From assembly GCA_011050685.1 (NCBI GenBank), contig DRFF01000190.1, positions 1 to 64,000 of the forward strand: 64,000 nt of DNA, written 5' to 3'. Position 1 is the stretch's first letter. Each line of letters opens with the position of its first letter. Positions 24,258 through 33,275 of this stretch are shown piece after piece. This DNA is from Aurantimonas coralicida. GTDB lineage: Bacteria > Pseudomonadota > Alphaproteobacteria > Rhizobiales > Rhizobiaceae. The translations under genes were made by a program, and so were the position numbers. Below the pieces are notes generated by a model, which ran no database searches, was not told the DNA's origin, and saw only the letters and a list, made by a program, of their open reading frames with translations.

Positions 24258-26081
24258 ATGGCACCCCCTCCCCTTTTGCGCCTCGACGGCGTTCGCCTCA
24301 CCTTCGGCGGCACGCCGCTTCTGACCGGCGTCGAACTCAACGTCCTGCCCGGCGAGCGCATCGCGCTGGTCGGGCGCAACGGCTCCGGCAAATCGACGCT
24401 GTTGAAGATCGCCGCCGGGCAGGTCGAGCCGGATTCCGGCGAGGTCTTCCTGAAGCCCGGCACGACCCTGCGCTATCTGCCGCAGGAGCCCGACTTCGGC
24501 GACTTCACGACCGTCGGCGCCTATGTCACCTCGGGTCTCGGCCCGGCCGACGACCCGCACCGGGTCACGCGGTGCCTCGACGCGCTGGGGCTGACCGAGG
24601 AGATGAAGCCGGAGAACCTGTCGGGCGGCGAGGCCCGCCGCGCTGCGCTCGCCCGAACGCTGGCGCCCGAACCTGACATCGTCCTCCTCGACGAGCCGAC
24701 CAACCATCTCGACCTGCCGACCATCGAATGGCTGGAGGACGAGGTGCGGCAGATGAAGAGCGCCGTCGTCGTGATCAGCCACGACCGACGGTTCCTGGAA
24801 CGGGTCACCCGGGCCACCGTCTGGATCGACCGCGGCGCTGCCAAACGCCTGGACGAGGGCTTTTCCGGCTTCGAGGCGTGGCGCGACAAGGTGCTGGAAG
24901 AGGAAGAACGCGACCTGCAGAAGCTCGATCGCAAGATCGTGCGCGAGGAGCACTGGCTGCGCTACGGCGTCACCGCGCGGCGCACCCGCAACATGCGCCG
25001 GCTCGGCGCCCTTCACGATCTGCGCCAGCAGCGCCGCGACACGCGTCGCGCCGTCGGTCAGGTGTCGATGGAGGCCAGCGCCACCCGCGAGAGCGGAAAG
25101 CTCGTCATCGAGGCAGTCGGAATCTCGAAGGCCTATGACGAGCGTACGCTGATCGACGATTTCTCTACCCGAATCGCCAGAGGCGACCGGGTCGGTTTCG
25201 TCGGTCCGAACGGTATCGGCAAAACCACCTTGTTGAAGATGCTGATCGGCGAGCTCAAACCCGATTCCGGCAAGGTTAAGCTCGGCACCAATCTCGATCT
25301 CGCCTTCCTCGATCAGAAGCGCGCGGCGCTCGACGACAATCTGTCGGTCCAGAATGCGATCACCGACGGGCGCGGCGACCAGGTGATGGTCAATGGCGAG
25401 CCCCGCCACGTCGTCGGCTATCTTCGCGACTTTCTGTTCACCCCCGAGCAGATCCGCACGCCCACAGGCAAGCTCTCCGGCGGCGAACGGGCTCGGCTGC
25501 TCTTGGCTAAGACGCTGGCGACGCCGGCCAACTTTTTGGTCCTCGACGAGCCGACAAACGATCTCGATATGGAGACACTAGACCTTTTGGAGGAGTTGAT
25601 CGCCAACTATCCCGGCACCGTCCTTCTCGTCTCCCACGACCGCGATTTTCTCGATCGCACGGTGACCAGCGTGATTTCGCCGGACGGCGACGGCCGTTGG
25701 CTGGAATATGCCGGCGGCTATACGGACATGCTCGCCCAAAAGCGCGAGGCCCGAAAGACCGAAGCCACCGGCGGCACCGCGGCGGCCAAACCCCTGCGCC
25801 GTTCAGGTGGCTCGGGTGCCCAGCAGAGCGCGACGAGGTCCGGCCCCAAGCTCTCCTTCAAGCAGAAATTCGCGCTCGAAAACCTGCCGAAGGAAATCGC
25901 CAGACTGGAAGCGGCGATCACCAAGGCCGAGACCGAAATGGCCGACCCGGCGCTCTTCGCCAAGAACGCCAAGCGCTTTGCCGAACTCGCGAGCGCGGTC
26001 GACACGAACCGGGCCGCGCTGTCGAAGGCCGAGGACGATTGGCTGCAACTGGAAATGCAGCGGGTTGAGATCGAGGGGTGA
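24258..26081 (+). CDS. uup: ABC-F family ATPase, Uup-like
   Basis: This is a soluble duplicated ATPase of 607 residues. The first site has GRNGSGKST (39-47), LSGGEARRAAL and DIVLLDEPTNHLDLPT. The second has GPNGIGKTT, LSGGERARLLL and LVLDEPTNDLDMET. A linker of about 60 residues between them (VLEEEERDLQKLDRKIVREEHWLRYG start) and a C-terminal coiled coil (KEIARLEAAITKAETEM) are typical of Uup. Members act on ribosomes or DNA repair intermediates. No membrane partner genes are present, as expected. Standalone gene. Confidence 0.9.
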   Translation: MAPPPLLRLDGVRLTFGGTPLLTGVELNVLPGERIALVGRNGSGKSTLLKIAAGQVEPDSGEVFLKPGTTLRYLPQEPDFGDFTTVGAYVTSGLGPADDPHRVTRCLDALGLTEEMKPENLSGGEARRAALARTLAPEPDIVLLDEPTNHLDLPTIEWLEDEVRQMKSAVVVISHDRRFLERVTRATVWIDRGAAKRLDEGFSGFEAWRDKVLEEEERDLQKLDRKIVREEHWLRYGVTARRTRNMRRLGALHDLRQQRRDTRRAVGQVSMEASATRESGKLVIEAVGISKAYDERTLIDDFSTRIARGDRVGFVGPNGIGKTTLLKMLIGELKPDSGKVKLGTNLDLAFLDQKRAALDDNLSVQNAITDGRGDQVMVNGEPRHVVGYLRDFLFTPEQIRTPTGKLSGGERARLLLAKTLATPANFLVLDEPTNDLDMETLDLLEELIANYPGTVLLVSHDRDFLDRTVTSVISPDGDGRWLEYAGGYTDMLAQKREARKTEATGGTAAAKPLRRSGGSGAQQSATRSGPKLSFKQKFALENLPKEIARLEAAITKAETEMADPALFAKNAKRFAELASAVDTNRAALSKAEDDWLQLEMQRVEIEG

Positions 26082-26269
26082 AGCCGTTTCCAGATCTGCG
26101 CCTGGCACTGATCGTCTCGCAATCGACATACGCACGATCGCATCCGGACGCAGGGATGGCCGCGGGATAGCTTTCACGCTCTTCTTAATCGAGACTGCGT
26201 ATGATCGGGTGCATCCTTCATCTCACGACGCCGGTAAGCGGTCGCAGACGAAGTGAAACGGAGAGGCTA

Positions 26270-27517
26270 ATGATCGAAGCCGCAAAGAGACCGGCAGAAA
26301 AGTCTGGAGCCCTGGCGATTGCAGTGGGTCAGACGCGGGCGGAGCAGATGGCGCATCGGGCCAGATCACTTCCGGCGCTGCTCGTCATGCTTGCCTTCGC
26401 CCTCGTCACCCTACTGCCCCTGCGCGCCTTCGCCTTCGAAACCACCGCCCCGACGGCCCTCCTCGTCGATTTTTCCACCGACCGGGTGCTCTACGAGAAA
26501 AACGTCGACGAGAGGATCGCGCCGGCGAGCCTCGCCAAACTGATGACGCTGGCCGTGATCTTCGACGCATTGCGCCAAGGCACCGTGGAGCGCAACGACC
26601 GCTTCACCGTCTCGGAAAAAGCATGGCGGGAGGGCGGCGCGGAATCCGGTGGCTCGACGATGTTCTTGCCGCTCAAATCCGAGGTCAGCCTCGACGACCT
26701 GATCAAAGGCATCATCATCCAGTCGGGCAACGATGCCACGATCGTCGCGGCGGAAGGCATTGCGGGCTCGGTCGAAGCCTTCGCCAAGACGATGAACGCT
26801 GAAGCCAGACGGATCGGCCTGACGAACTCCCACTTCACCAATCCGCACGGCCTGCCCGACCCGGAGCAATATGTGACGGCGCGCGATCTGGTGCTTCTGG
26901 CCGCCTATCTGATCCGCGAGTTTCCAGACGAATATCCGCTCTTCGCCGAGGAGAGCTTTACCTTCAACGGGATCAAGCAGCAGAATCGCAACCCCTTGCT
27001 GCGTGTCGGCGCCGACGGGCTCAAGACAGGCCACACGGCCAGGGCCGGCTTTGGTCTTGTCGCTTCGGCCGAACGCGATGGCCGGCGCGTCATGCTGGCG
27101 ATGAGCGGAATGCAATCGGCCGACGAGCGCGCGAGCGAGACGCGGCGGTTAATGGAATACGGATTGCAGGATTTCGAGGAGGTGGTGCTGATCAAGGCGG
27201 GCGAGCCAGTCGGAGAAATGCCGGTCAGCGACGGCGTGGTCGACACGGTGTCCCTCGTCGCCGATTCCGAACTCCGCTTGCTGGTGCCACGGGGCAGTCT
27301 CGCCGACATGACGCGGACGATCATCGACAATGGTCCGGTCGTGGCGCCGGTCGCGGAAGGCCAGCGGCTCGGCTGGATCCGGTTCTCGCGCGGCGACGAA
27401 ACCGTGCGAGACGTGCCGCTGCACGCCGCCAAACCGGTCGCGCGGATGAGCTTCTTGCGGCGGATCGGCGAGACGATCGCCGGCCATTTGACATGGCGCA
27501 GTGCGAAAGAGCCTTGA
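26270..27517 (+). CDS. D-alanyl-D-alanine carboxypeptidase (peptidase S11, DacC-like)
   Basis: The 415-residue product trims peptidoglycan stem peptides in the periplasm. After a long N-terminal part with a signal anchor (ALLVMLAFALVTLLPLRAFA) come the three active-site motifs: SLAK (Ser87, Lys90), SGN (152-154) and KTG (252-254). A C-terminal PBP5-type beta domain follows, ending in an amphipathic region, MSFLRRIGETIAGHL, that likely touches the membrane. GGAG six bases before the ATG at 26270 supports that start. An ATG at 26348 would place the signal nearer the N-terminus. Confidence 0.92.
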   Translation: MIEAAKRPAEKSGALAIAVGQTRAEQMAHRARSLPALLVMLAFALVTLLPLRAFAFETTAPTALLVDFSTDRVLYEKNVDERIAPASLAKLMTLAVIFDALRQGTVERNDRFTVSEKAWREGGAESGGSTMFLPLKSEVSLDDLIKGIIIQSGNDATIVAAEGIAGSVEAFAKTMNAEARRIGLTNSHFTNPHGLPDPEQYVTARDLVLLAAYLIREFPDEYPLFAEESFTFNGIKQQNRNPLLRVGADGLKTGHTARAGFGLVASAERDGRRVMLAMSGMQSADERASETRRLMEYGLQDFEEVVLIKAGEPVGEMPVSDGVVDTVSLVADSELRLLVPRGSLADMTRTIIDNGPVVAPVAEGQRLGWIRFSRGDETVRDVPLHAAKPVARMSFLRRIGETIAGHLTWRSAKEP

Positions 27518-27745
27518 CGCGCCGCACATTAAAGCCGATATGCGTTGGCATCACGCCGTGATCGCGCAGCGCCTGCTTGTTTCCCGAAGCCTCCCAGGTT
27601 TTGAGATTTTTGCCAGCGCCAATCGAATCGGCCCACGGCTTCGGTCGAGGGTTTCGCATTTCGACACGGCCCGTCGATCCGTCCGCATGCGCGAAGACGA
27701 TCGACTTTTTCGCGGACGCATCGTCCGCATCCCGTAAGGCATCCA

Positions 27746-29083
27746 TTGACCCATACCGATTTCAAGGCGTTCGGCCTCGCCGACACGCTTCTCGACGCGC
27801 TTGCGCGTCTCGACATCACGCAACCCACACCGATCCAGTCGCAGGCGATCCCCGCCGTGATGCAGGGTCGCGACGTCCTCGGCGTCGCTCAGACCGGCAC
27901 CGGCAAGACCGCGGCGTTTTCGCTGCCAGTCATCCATGCGCTTCTGGAAAAGGGCGGTCGCCCTGCTCCGAAGACGCCGAAGATGCTCATCCTGACGCCG
28001 ACCCGTGAGCTCGCCTCGCAGATCGCCGGCAACGTCAAGGCCTACACGGCCGGCACCAAGCTGACGCACCACGTCATCTTCGGTGGCGTATCGATCCGTC
28101 CGCAGATCGAGGCCATGCGCCGCGGCGTCGACATCGTCATCGCGACGCCAGGCCGTTTGCTCGACCTCGTTAACCAGCGCGCCATCATCCTGGGCGAGGT
28201 CCGTCACGTCGTTCTCGACGAGGCCGACCGGATGCTCGACATGGGCTTCGTGCGCGACGTCATGAAGATCGTCGGCCAATTGCCGAAGGAGCGCCAGTCG
28301 CTGTTGTTCTCGGCGACCATGCCGCGCTCGATCGAGGATCTCGCGGCCAAGATCCTGACCAAGCCGGTCCGGGTCGAGGTGACGCCCGAAGTCATTACCG
28401 TCGAAAAGATCGATCAGAGCGTCTATCTCGTGCCGCAGAAGGCCAAGAAGCTCTGGCTGATCGAAAAGCTCGCCCAGCCCGAATTCGCCAAGGTGGTGAT
28501 CTTCACCCGTACCAAGCACGGCGCCAACCGGCTGTCCGCCGATCTGGAAAAGGCCGGCATCGAGTCCGGCGCCATCCACGGCAACAAGAGCCAGGCGGCA
28601 CGGCAGAAGGCGCTCGCCGCCTTCCAGTCCGGCAATATCAACGTGCTGGTCGCCACGGACATCGTCGCCCGCGGCATCCATGTGGACGACATCAGCCACG
28701 TGGTGAATTTCGACCTGCCGGAAGAGCCGGAGAGCTACGTCCATCGCATCGGCCGCACCGCGCGGGCCGGCAAATCCGGCATCGCCGTGGCGCTGGTCGA
28801 TCCGTCCGAACGCTCGAAGCTGCGCCAGATCGAAAAGCTCACGGGCCTGACATTCGATTTGCAGAAGACCGATTACGCGGCCCATGTCGATCTGAACGCT
28901 CCCGAGGAGAAGCGCCCGCCTCGCGGCGCCAAGCCCCAGGGCCGACGCCCCGGCGGTGGTGGCCAACGCTTCGGCGAGGGTCGCGGCGCGCGTCCGGCGG
29001 CCGGCAACAAGGCCAAGCCCAGTGGCGGCAACCGGCGCCGGCGGTCCGGCGGCGGGCAGACCCGTTCGGCCACGGTCGGCTGA
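27746..29083 (+). CDS. rhlE: DEAD-box RNA helicase, RhlE type
   Basis: The 445-residue ATP-dependent RNA helicase has Q motif FGLADTLLDAL...TPIQSQAI, motif I AQTGTGKT (48-55), PTRELA, DEAD (158-161), SAT (189-191) and HRIGRTARAG. The C-terminus is an Arg/Gly-rich basic tail, as in RhlE, that helps bind RNA. The start is TTG at 27746 with AAGG six bases upstream; no in-frame ATG fits the N-terminus better. A terminator follows at 29119. The 228-base gap before it holds no convincing gene. Confidence 0.92.
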   Translation: MTHTDFKAFGLADTLLDALARLDITQPTPIQSQAIPAVMQGRDVLGVAQTGTGKTAAFSLPVIHALLEKGGRPAPKTPKMLILTPTRELASQIAGNVKAYTAGTKLTHHVIFGGVSIRPQIEAMRRGVDIVIATPGRLLDLVNQRAIILGEVRHVVLDEADRMLDMGFVRDVMKIVGQLPKERQSLLFSATMPRSIEDLAAKILTKPVRVEVTPEVITVEKIDQSVYLVPQKAKKLWLIEKLAQPEFAKVVIFTRTKHGANRLSADLEKAGIESGAIHGNKSQAARQKALAAFQSGNINVLVATDIVARGIHVDDISHVVNFDLPEEPESYVHRIGRTARAGKSGIAVALVDPSERSKLRQIEKLTGLTFDLQKTDYAAHVDLNAPEEKRPPRGAKPQGRRPGGGGQRFGEGRGARPAAGNKAKPSGGNRRRRSGGGQTRSATVG

Positions 29084-29118
29084 GGCAGCGGCGCGCTTCT
29101 TTTGGTACAAATGCGAAG

Positions 29119-29144
29119 GGGCGGCCGCGAGGTCGCCCTTTTTT
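29119..29144 (+). terminator. Rho-independent terminator after rhlE
   Basis: GGGCGGCC, loop GCGA, GGTCGCCC (one G-T pair) followed by six T, 36 bases after the rhlE stop. Confidence 0.88.
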
Positions 29145-29233
29145 CGTCGTCAGCGACATCCATCGGCGAACCGTGAGTTGCGGAGCCAAAGCGCCGTCGC
29201 CATATGCCGGGCTGTTGCAACAAGGAGCCCCTG

Positions 29234-29545
29234 ATGGCCGAAACGATCAAGGTCGACATTCCCCACAAGCTGAGCCGCGAGGCGGCCCGCACGCGGATCG
29301 AGGAGAGTTTCGGCAAGCTGCGTCAAGACATGCTCGGCGGCATGGTCAAGTTCGAAGATGTCTGGACGGGCGAACATCTCGACTTCCGGGCACGGGTGAT
29401 GGGCCAGTCGGTGACCGGACGCCTCGACGTTCTCGACGATGCGGTTCACGTCGAGGTGGATCTGCCGGTGTTCCTCGCAGCGATCGCCGAGAAGCTCAAA
29501 GGTCGCCTCCGCAAGGAGGGTCAGGTGCTGCTGGAGAAAAAGTAG
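29234..29545 (+). CDS. Polyhydroxyalkanoic acid system (PHA granule-region) family protein
   Basis: The 103-residue product starts MAETIKVDIPHKLSREAA. The pattern IPHKLSREAARTRIEESFGKL...FEDVWTGEHLDFRARVMGQSVTGRL matches the short PHA-system family found in many Proteobacteria, thought to fold as a small alpha-beta barrel. AAGGAG six bases before the ATG at 29234 sets the start. No PHA synthase or depolymerase is adjacent, so a storage role is not supported by context. Confidence 0.8.
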   Translation: MAETIKVDIPHKLSREAARTRIEESFGKLRQDMLGGMVKFEDVWTGEHLDFRARVMGQSVTGRLDVLDDAVHVEVDLPVFLAAIAEKLKGRLRKEGQVLLEKK

Positions 29546-29592
29546 CCGAAGGGATCAACCGACAGCAGGCTGGACGCTGCGAGGTATACCCC

Positions 29593-30123
29593 TCAGTTGC
29601 GAACGCCGGTCAAGGTCGCGTTCTGGGCCCGCACGGTCCCGCCGTTCTCTCCCGGCTCGATCGCGAGAATCTCACCGAGCCCAGGAACCAATGACCCGAC
29701 CCTCACGCGCCAGAGCTCTCCGGGCGAGGCCAGATGCGCTTCCGAACCGAAAACCATGACGATCTGGAAATCCTGCGGCGTCAGCGCGACAGCCCGAACC
29801 AGCTTGGGCACCGGTATTGCCCCCTCGACCAAGTCACCTGGCTTGTCCGTCGACCCGGTGATCATCTGGTCGAGCAGCGGGCGGGTGAAATAACTGGGGT
29901 CCAGCGCGGATATGATGGTGACGGCTGAGAAGAAGCTAATCGATAGAATTCCCAGCCCTACCAAGCCCAGATTCACGATCCGGTCGGAGCGCGGGGGGGG
30001 CGGATACAAGTCGGCCGGTGGCCACGCTTTGACGGTCAGTTGATGGGGAATGGATGTGGACAAGAGAACCTCGAACCCTCGATATTCGACGAAAGCCGGT
30101 CGAAGGCTTCCACCAGGGAACAT
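29593..30123 (-). CDS. Hypothetical single-pass membrane protein
   Basis: The frame encodes up to 176 residues with one membrane helix, NLGLVGLGILSISFFSAVTII. A Pro-rich segment (PPADLYPPPP) precedes it, and a C-terminal periplasmic domain follows with VRVGSLVPGLGEILAIEPGENGG. A TTG at 30063 with GAGG five bases upstream may be the true start (156 residues), since the ATG at 30123 lacks a ribosome site. I do not recognise a family. It is convergent with the PHA-type gene and lies 600 bases beyond the flagellar cluster. Confidence 0.55.
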   Translation of the reverse strand: MFPGGSLRPAFVEYRGFEVLLSTSIPHQLTVKAWPPADLYPPPPRSDRIVNLGLVGLGILSISFFSAVTIISALDPSYFTRPLLDQMITGSTDKPGDLVEGAIPVPKLVRAVALTPQDFQIVMVFGSEAHLASPGELWRVRVGSLVPGLGEILAIEPGENGGTVRAQNATLTGVRN

Positions 30124-30282
30124 CGCATTCGCAGGTTAAGGTTTTCTACAGCTTGAATGGGGAGCCAGCGAAGTTTGGATGTTTTAGCGCCGTGATAACG
30201 TCGATCTTGGACAAATCCCACGAAGGACAGAGCCACCCGACCCGCCAGGCGTTGAGGATTTGTTCGCCATCGCCGCGATAGG

Positions 30283-30633
30283 ATGCGTGCTATGACGATG
30301 CATTCGACCCCACCGCGCTCCGATAGCCGCATGGTGCCCCGTCGGCGCACCCGTATCCAGCCGGTCAAGATCGTGTCTCTGGATCGGACATTCCTGGAGG
30401 ACGGCACGGCGATCGACCGTTCCTCGAAGGGCGCGCGTATCGGACGATATGCCGCCCGCCGCTTGCCAAGCCAGATCGCGCTCTATGACGAGGTGGATTG
30501 TACGTTTCAGCCGGCCACCCTGGTGTGGACCCGCGGACTCCAGATCGGCTTGCGTTTTACCGGTCCCGTTGTCGCCGCGAACCGGGCGGAAATCCTGCGC
30601 CTGACCGGCCGTTACTACGCGATCACCGAGTAG
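30283..30633 (+). CDS. PilZ-like domain protein, putative c-di-GMP receptor
   Basis: The 116-residue product has a basic RRRTR segment and, about 30 residues later, DRSSKGARIGRY. Together these match the RxxxR and (D/N)xSxxG motifs that bind c-di-GMP in PilZ domains. A beta-rich region, LYDEVDCTFQPATLVW...GLQIGLRFTG, follows, as expected. A second ATG at 30292 is possible. It sits just outside the distal end of the flagellar cluster on the opposite strand and could link c-di-GMP to motility, which is an inference. Confidence 0.68.
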   Translation: MRAMTMHSTPPRSDSRMVPRRRTRIQPVKIVSLDRTFLEDGTAIDRSSKGARIGRYAARRLPSQIALYDEVDCTFQPATLVWTRGLQIGLRFTGPVVAANRAEILRLTGRYYAITE

Positions 30634-30724
30634 CGCGAAATGAGGTAAACGGGGAACCGGCTTTCCGCTCGCATTCCGCGCTTACTGACCATTATCCAGG
30701 CGCTGGGCGGCGCGGCGGGTGACT

Positions 30725-31195
30725 CTACTGGGTCTCAGGCCGTCCGTTGCGGATGTCTTTCTTGGCGATGTAGTCGAACTGCTCCACCAGAAGTTCGTGC
30801 ACGAGCACCTGCCCGTAGCGGGCATTGACCGCGTCGCGGATCGAAGTGGTCAATGAGGTCAGATCGAAGCGCTGCGGCTCCTCGAAGTTGAAGCCCTCCG
30901 TCGAATACAGCCGTCGAAATGCTTCGTCGAGGATGAACGGGTCGGGCGGAACCTGAAGCTTTTGGGCCACCTTGCCGTCGATGGTGAAGACGAATTGCGC
31001 GAGAATATAGCCCTGGATCGCATTGTCCGCGATCATCGGAATGGTGATATTGCCGGTCTTGCGGTAGTCGAGCCCTTCGAAATAGGTCGACTCGGTGCCT
31101 TCGGTGGCGGCATCAGCGTTCATCGAGGCCATGACATAGCTGGATCCGAGGGCGACAACGCAGACCCAGAGACCGACAGCCACCAGTTTGATCAC
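30725..31195 (-). CDS. FliL-like single-pass protein at the end of the flagellar cluster
   Basis: The 156-residue product has an N-terminal membrane helix (IKLVAVGLWVCVVALGSSYV) and a periplasmic domain. The line SIRDAVNARYGQVLVHELLVEQFDYIAKKDIRN resembles the end of FliL, where residues before a basic tail contact the stator. Overall similarity to the FliL at 52809 is low. The start at 31195 overlaps the FlgN-like stop by four bases, so it is the last gene of the flagellar operon. A stator-associated role is inferred from topology and place only. Confidence 0.6.
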   Translation of the reverse strand: MIKLVAVGLWVCVVALGSSYVMASMNADAATEGTESTYFEGLDYRKTGNITIPMIADNAIQGYILAQFVFTIDGKVAQKLQVPPDPFILDEAFRRLYSTEGFNFEEPQRFDLTSLTTSIRDAVNARYGQVLVHELLVEQFDYIAKKDIRNGRPETQ

Positions 31196-31545
31196 GACCG
31201 AATGGCCTTGCGCCCGATCTGCAAGCTATAGGTGCCGTCGGATTCGGCGTCGGTAATCGAATGGGCGATCAGCGCCGAAATCTCGTGACTGGCGCGGACA
31301 TGCAGTTCAAGCGCGCGGCGGTTCTGCTCGATAACTTTGGCAAGGCCCGTCAAACGCTCTCGCGCGTCCGGGTCTTCCTGCAAGGCCTCGGCTCGGCGCG
31401 CCAGACGGCTGAGCTCGAGCAGGCTCTGGTTCTTGCGGGCGGTGATCTCCATGAGATCGAGCGCCTTGCCGGCGCTGAGCGCGTCGGTCTCGGTGGCAAG
31501 GGCGGTTTCGAGCCGATCAACGGCCTTTGCGAGCATGGTATCCAA
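31192..31545 (-). CDS. FlgN-like flagellar export chaperone
   Basis: The 117-residue, nearly all-helical protein has an end segment NRRALELHVRASHEISALIAHSI...DGTYSL, like the FlgN C-terminal helix that binds the hook-junction proteins FlgK and FlgL. No other FlgN candidate is present although flgK and flgL are. It lies 10 bases after flgJ and overlaps the next gene. Assignment rests on fold-like pattern and context, so the symbol is left blank. Confidence 0.6.
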   Translation of the reverse strand: MDTMLAKAVDRLETALATETDALSAGKALDLMEITARKNQSLLELSRLARRAEALQEDPDARERLTGLAKVIEQNRRALELHVRASHEISALIAHSITDAESDGTYSLQIGRKAIRS

Positions 31546-31555
31546 GTCGACGTTC

Positions 31556-32080
31556 CTATTCTGCGCTGTCTTTGCGGATGGCCCCGGCCCGCGCGATGTC
31601 GTTTTGTCGAAGCATGCGGTTCAGGCTGTCGCTGGCGGCCTCGCGGCCATCGATCGCGCCGAAGCCACCACCGGGCTTGTTGGCGATCGAAGCGGCGATA
31701 CCGATGCCGCCGCCCTTGGCGAGTTCGTTGCCGATCTCCTCGGCCATCATCGAACGCCAGATCGCGCCGGCGGTGCCGGATCCGAAATAGCTGGAGGCTT
31801 CGGATGGCAACATCGATTCGACGAAGCTGCGCAGGACGAAGCCCTCGAACTGCTCGAGAGGCGGCACAGCCCGCGCTTCATGGGCGACAAGCGGGATGAT
31901 CGGTGCCGGCGGCGATTCCGACGTGACATCGGGGGCCGCCGCGTCGAGAATCGTCGCGAAATCGGTCGAGACCGCATCCTTGACCATACGAGAATCAGTA
32001 ACGCGCGGCGCGATCTGCGTCGGCTCGGTCTTCGCGGCGGATAGGATGGGGGAAACGGTCATCAGCGACAGTCGGTTCAT
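31556..32080 (-). CDS. flgJ: FlgJ-type rod assembly protein (CheL/rod-binding domain only)
   Basis: The 174-residue product has the rod-binding domain at about 80-150, FEGFVLRSFVESMLPSEASSYFGSGTAGAIWRSMMAEEIGNELA. Unlike enterobacterial FlgJ it lacks the muramidase domain; the short form is usual in alphaproteobacteria, where a separate enzyme clears peptidoglycan. The ATG at 32080 gives MNRLSLMTVSP, with a second ATG at 32062. It lies 35 bases after fliJ. Confidence 0.82.
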   Translation of the reverse strand: MNRLSLMTVSPILSAAKTEPTQIAPRVTDSRMVKDAVSTDFATILDAAAPDVTSESPPAPIIPLVAHEARAVPPLEQFEGFVLRSFVESMLPSEASSYFGSGTAGAIWRSMMAEEIGNELAKGGGIGIAASIANKPGGGFGAIDGREAASDSLNRMLRQNDIARAGAIRKDSAE

Positions 32081-32115
32081 GGATCGGCAGGTTCGCCTCT
32101 TGTATCGCGCCGGCC

Positions 32116-32523
32116 TTATTCGAAGCTTGTCCGCTTCCGGGCCAGAAATCCGTCGACGCCGACTTCCAGGTCTTTCGCCTCGTCCTCGACGACCGTCGAT
32201 CGACGCGTTTCGTCGCGCAATTTCTCGACCCCCTTCTCGGACCGGCGGGTCGACTGGATTTTCTTCTCGGTCTCGGTCTGGCGCTCGAGATTGACCCGGC
32301 GGGCCGCCTCGTTGCGCCGCAGATTGCGGACCTTGGCCTCGATGAACAGGCCGTGCAGCTCCGACGTCGTGCCGAGACTGCCGAGCAGCTCGGAGTCGGA
32401 TCGGTCGATCTCGTTGCGTTCCTTGCGAAGATGTCCAAGGCGCCATTCCTCGAGCAGACGCTTCTGGCCCTGCACCTTCATCAGCCGCTCCAAGCGATGG
32501 AGTTTGGATCGGTTTTCGCTCAT
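32116..32523 (-). CDS. fliJ: FliJ-like flagellar export protein
   Basis: The 135-residue, highly charged coiled-coil protein starts [29 protein letters not shown]. The length, heptad-like pattern and place in the export gene block point to FliJ, the central stalk protein of the FliI ATPase ring. Its ATG overlaps the fliR stop (ATGA), so translation is coupled. Sequence conservation of FliJ is low, so the call rests partly on context. Confidence 0.75.
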   Translation of the reverse strand: MSENRSKLHRLERLMKVQGQKRLLEEWRLGHLRKERNEIDRSDSELLGSLGTTSELHGLFIEAKVRNLRRNEAARRVNLERQTETEKKIQSTRRSEKGVEKLRDETRRSTVVEDEAKDLEVGVDGFLARKRTSFE

Positions 32524-33275
32524 CCGGTCAGTACCCACTGCTCGAAGTCCTGCATGAACAGAACCAGGAAATCGCTGATCACATAGCCGAACAGAACCAA
32601 CCCGCCGGCGAGCACGAACGGCAGCGAGATGAAGTAGATCGGGATCGTCGGCGTCAGCTTGTTGGCCAGCCCGATCGCAAAATTGACGATGACGCCATAC
32701 AGGACGAATGGACTCGAAATCCGAAGAGTCAAGAGGAAGGCCTCGGAGAGATTGTCAGTGATATTGACGAGGGAGCCGCGCACGGAAAAACCCGCGGCGG
32801 CGGGCATCGCGCTGTAGGAGGCGACGAGAGCCCTGGCGATTTCGGCATGCAGGTTCAGGACGAAGATCAGCGTGGTGGCAGTCAGCGTCACCAGCGAAGC
32901 CACGGCCGGAGCCGGGCTTTGGTCATCGATCGGCACGCCCATCGACTGGCCCATGCCAATGGAATTGGCGATGACATATCCGCCAAATTGCAGCGCGATC
33001 ATGAAGCTGCGTCCCAGTAGTCCGATGAACAAGCCGTTGAGGATTTCGGTCACCATCAGCGACAGCCGGGCATTGTCTCCCGACCCAGCCACAAGCGGCT
33101 GCAGAACCGGCAGCAAGGCCGGGGACAGCGCCAGCGATATCGCGAAGGCCAGGAACAGCCGGACCTGCAACGGAACGCGGGAGGACGAAAAACCTGGCAT
33201 GAGCAGCAGGCAGGTGCCGATCCGACAGAAGATCAGAAACAGCGAGAAGACGATGTCAGAGAGTTCCGCCGTCAC
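32520..33275 (-). CDS. fliR: Flagellar export gate protein FliR
   Basis: The 251-residue membrane protein has six predicted helices and the FliR patterns [33 protein letters not shown] and [21 protein letters not shown]. It forms the export gate with FliP and FliQ. The start overlaps the flhA stop by four bases and the end overlaps fliJ, giving the tight order flhA-fliR-fliJ. Confidence 0.94.
   Translation of the reverse strand: MTAELSDIVFSLFLIFCRIGTCLLLMPGFSSSRVPLQVRLFLAFAISLALSPALLPVLQPLVAGSGDNARLSLMVTEILNGLFIGLLGRSFMIALQFGGYVIANSIGMGQSMGVPIDDQSPAPAVASLVTLTATTLIFVLNLHAEIARALVASYSAMPAAAGFSVRGSLVNITDNLSEAFLLTLRISSPFVLYGVIVNFAIGLANKLTPTIPIYFISLPFVLAGGLVLFGYVISDFLVLFMQDFEQWVLTG

Noticed and set aside
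27321-27746. Minus-strand open frame across the gap between the carboxypeptidase gene and rhlE
   Set aside because: The first 85 residues look fairly protein-like, but there is no ribosome site, the start overlaps the rhlE TTG, and the second half is Arg/Ser-rich shadow of the carboxypeptidase gene.
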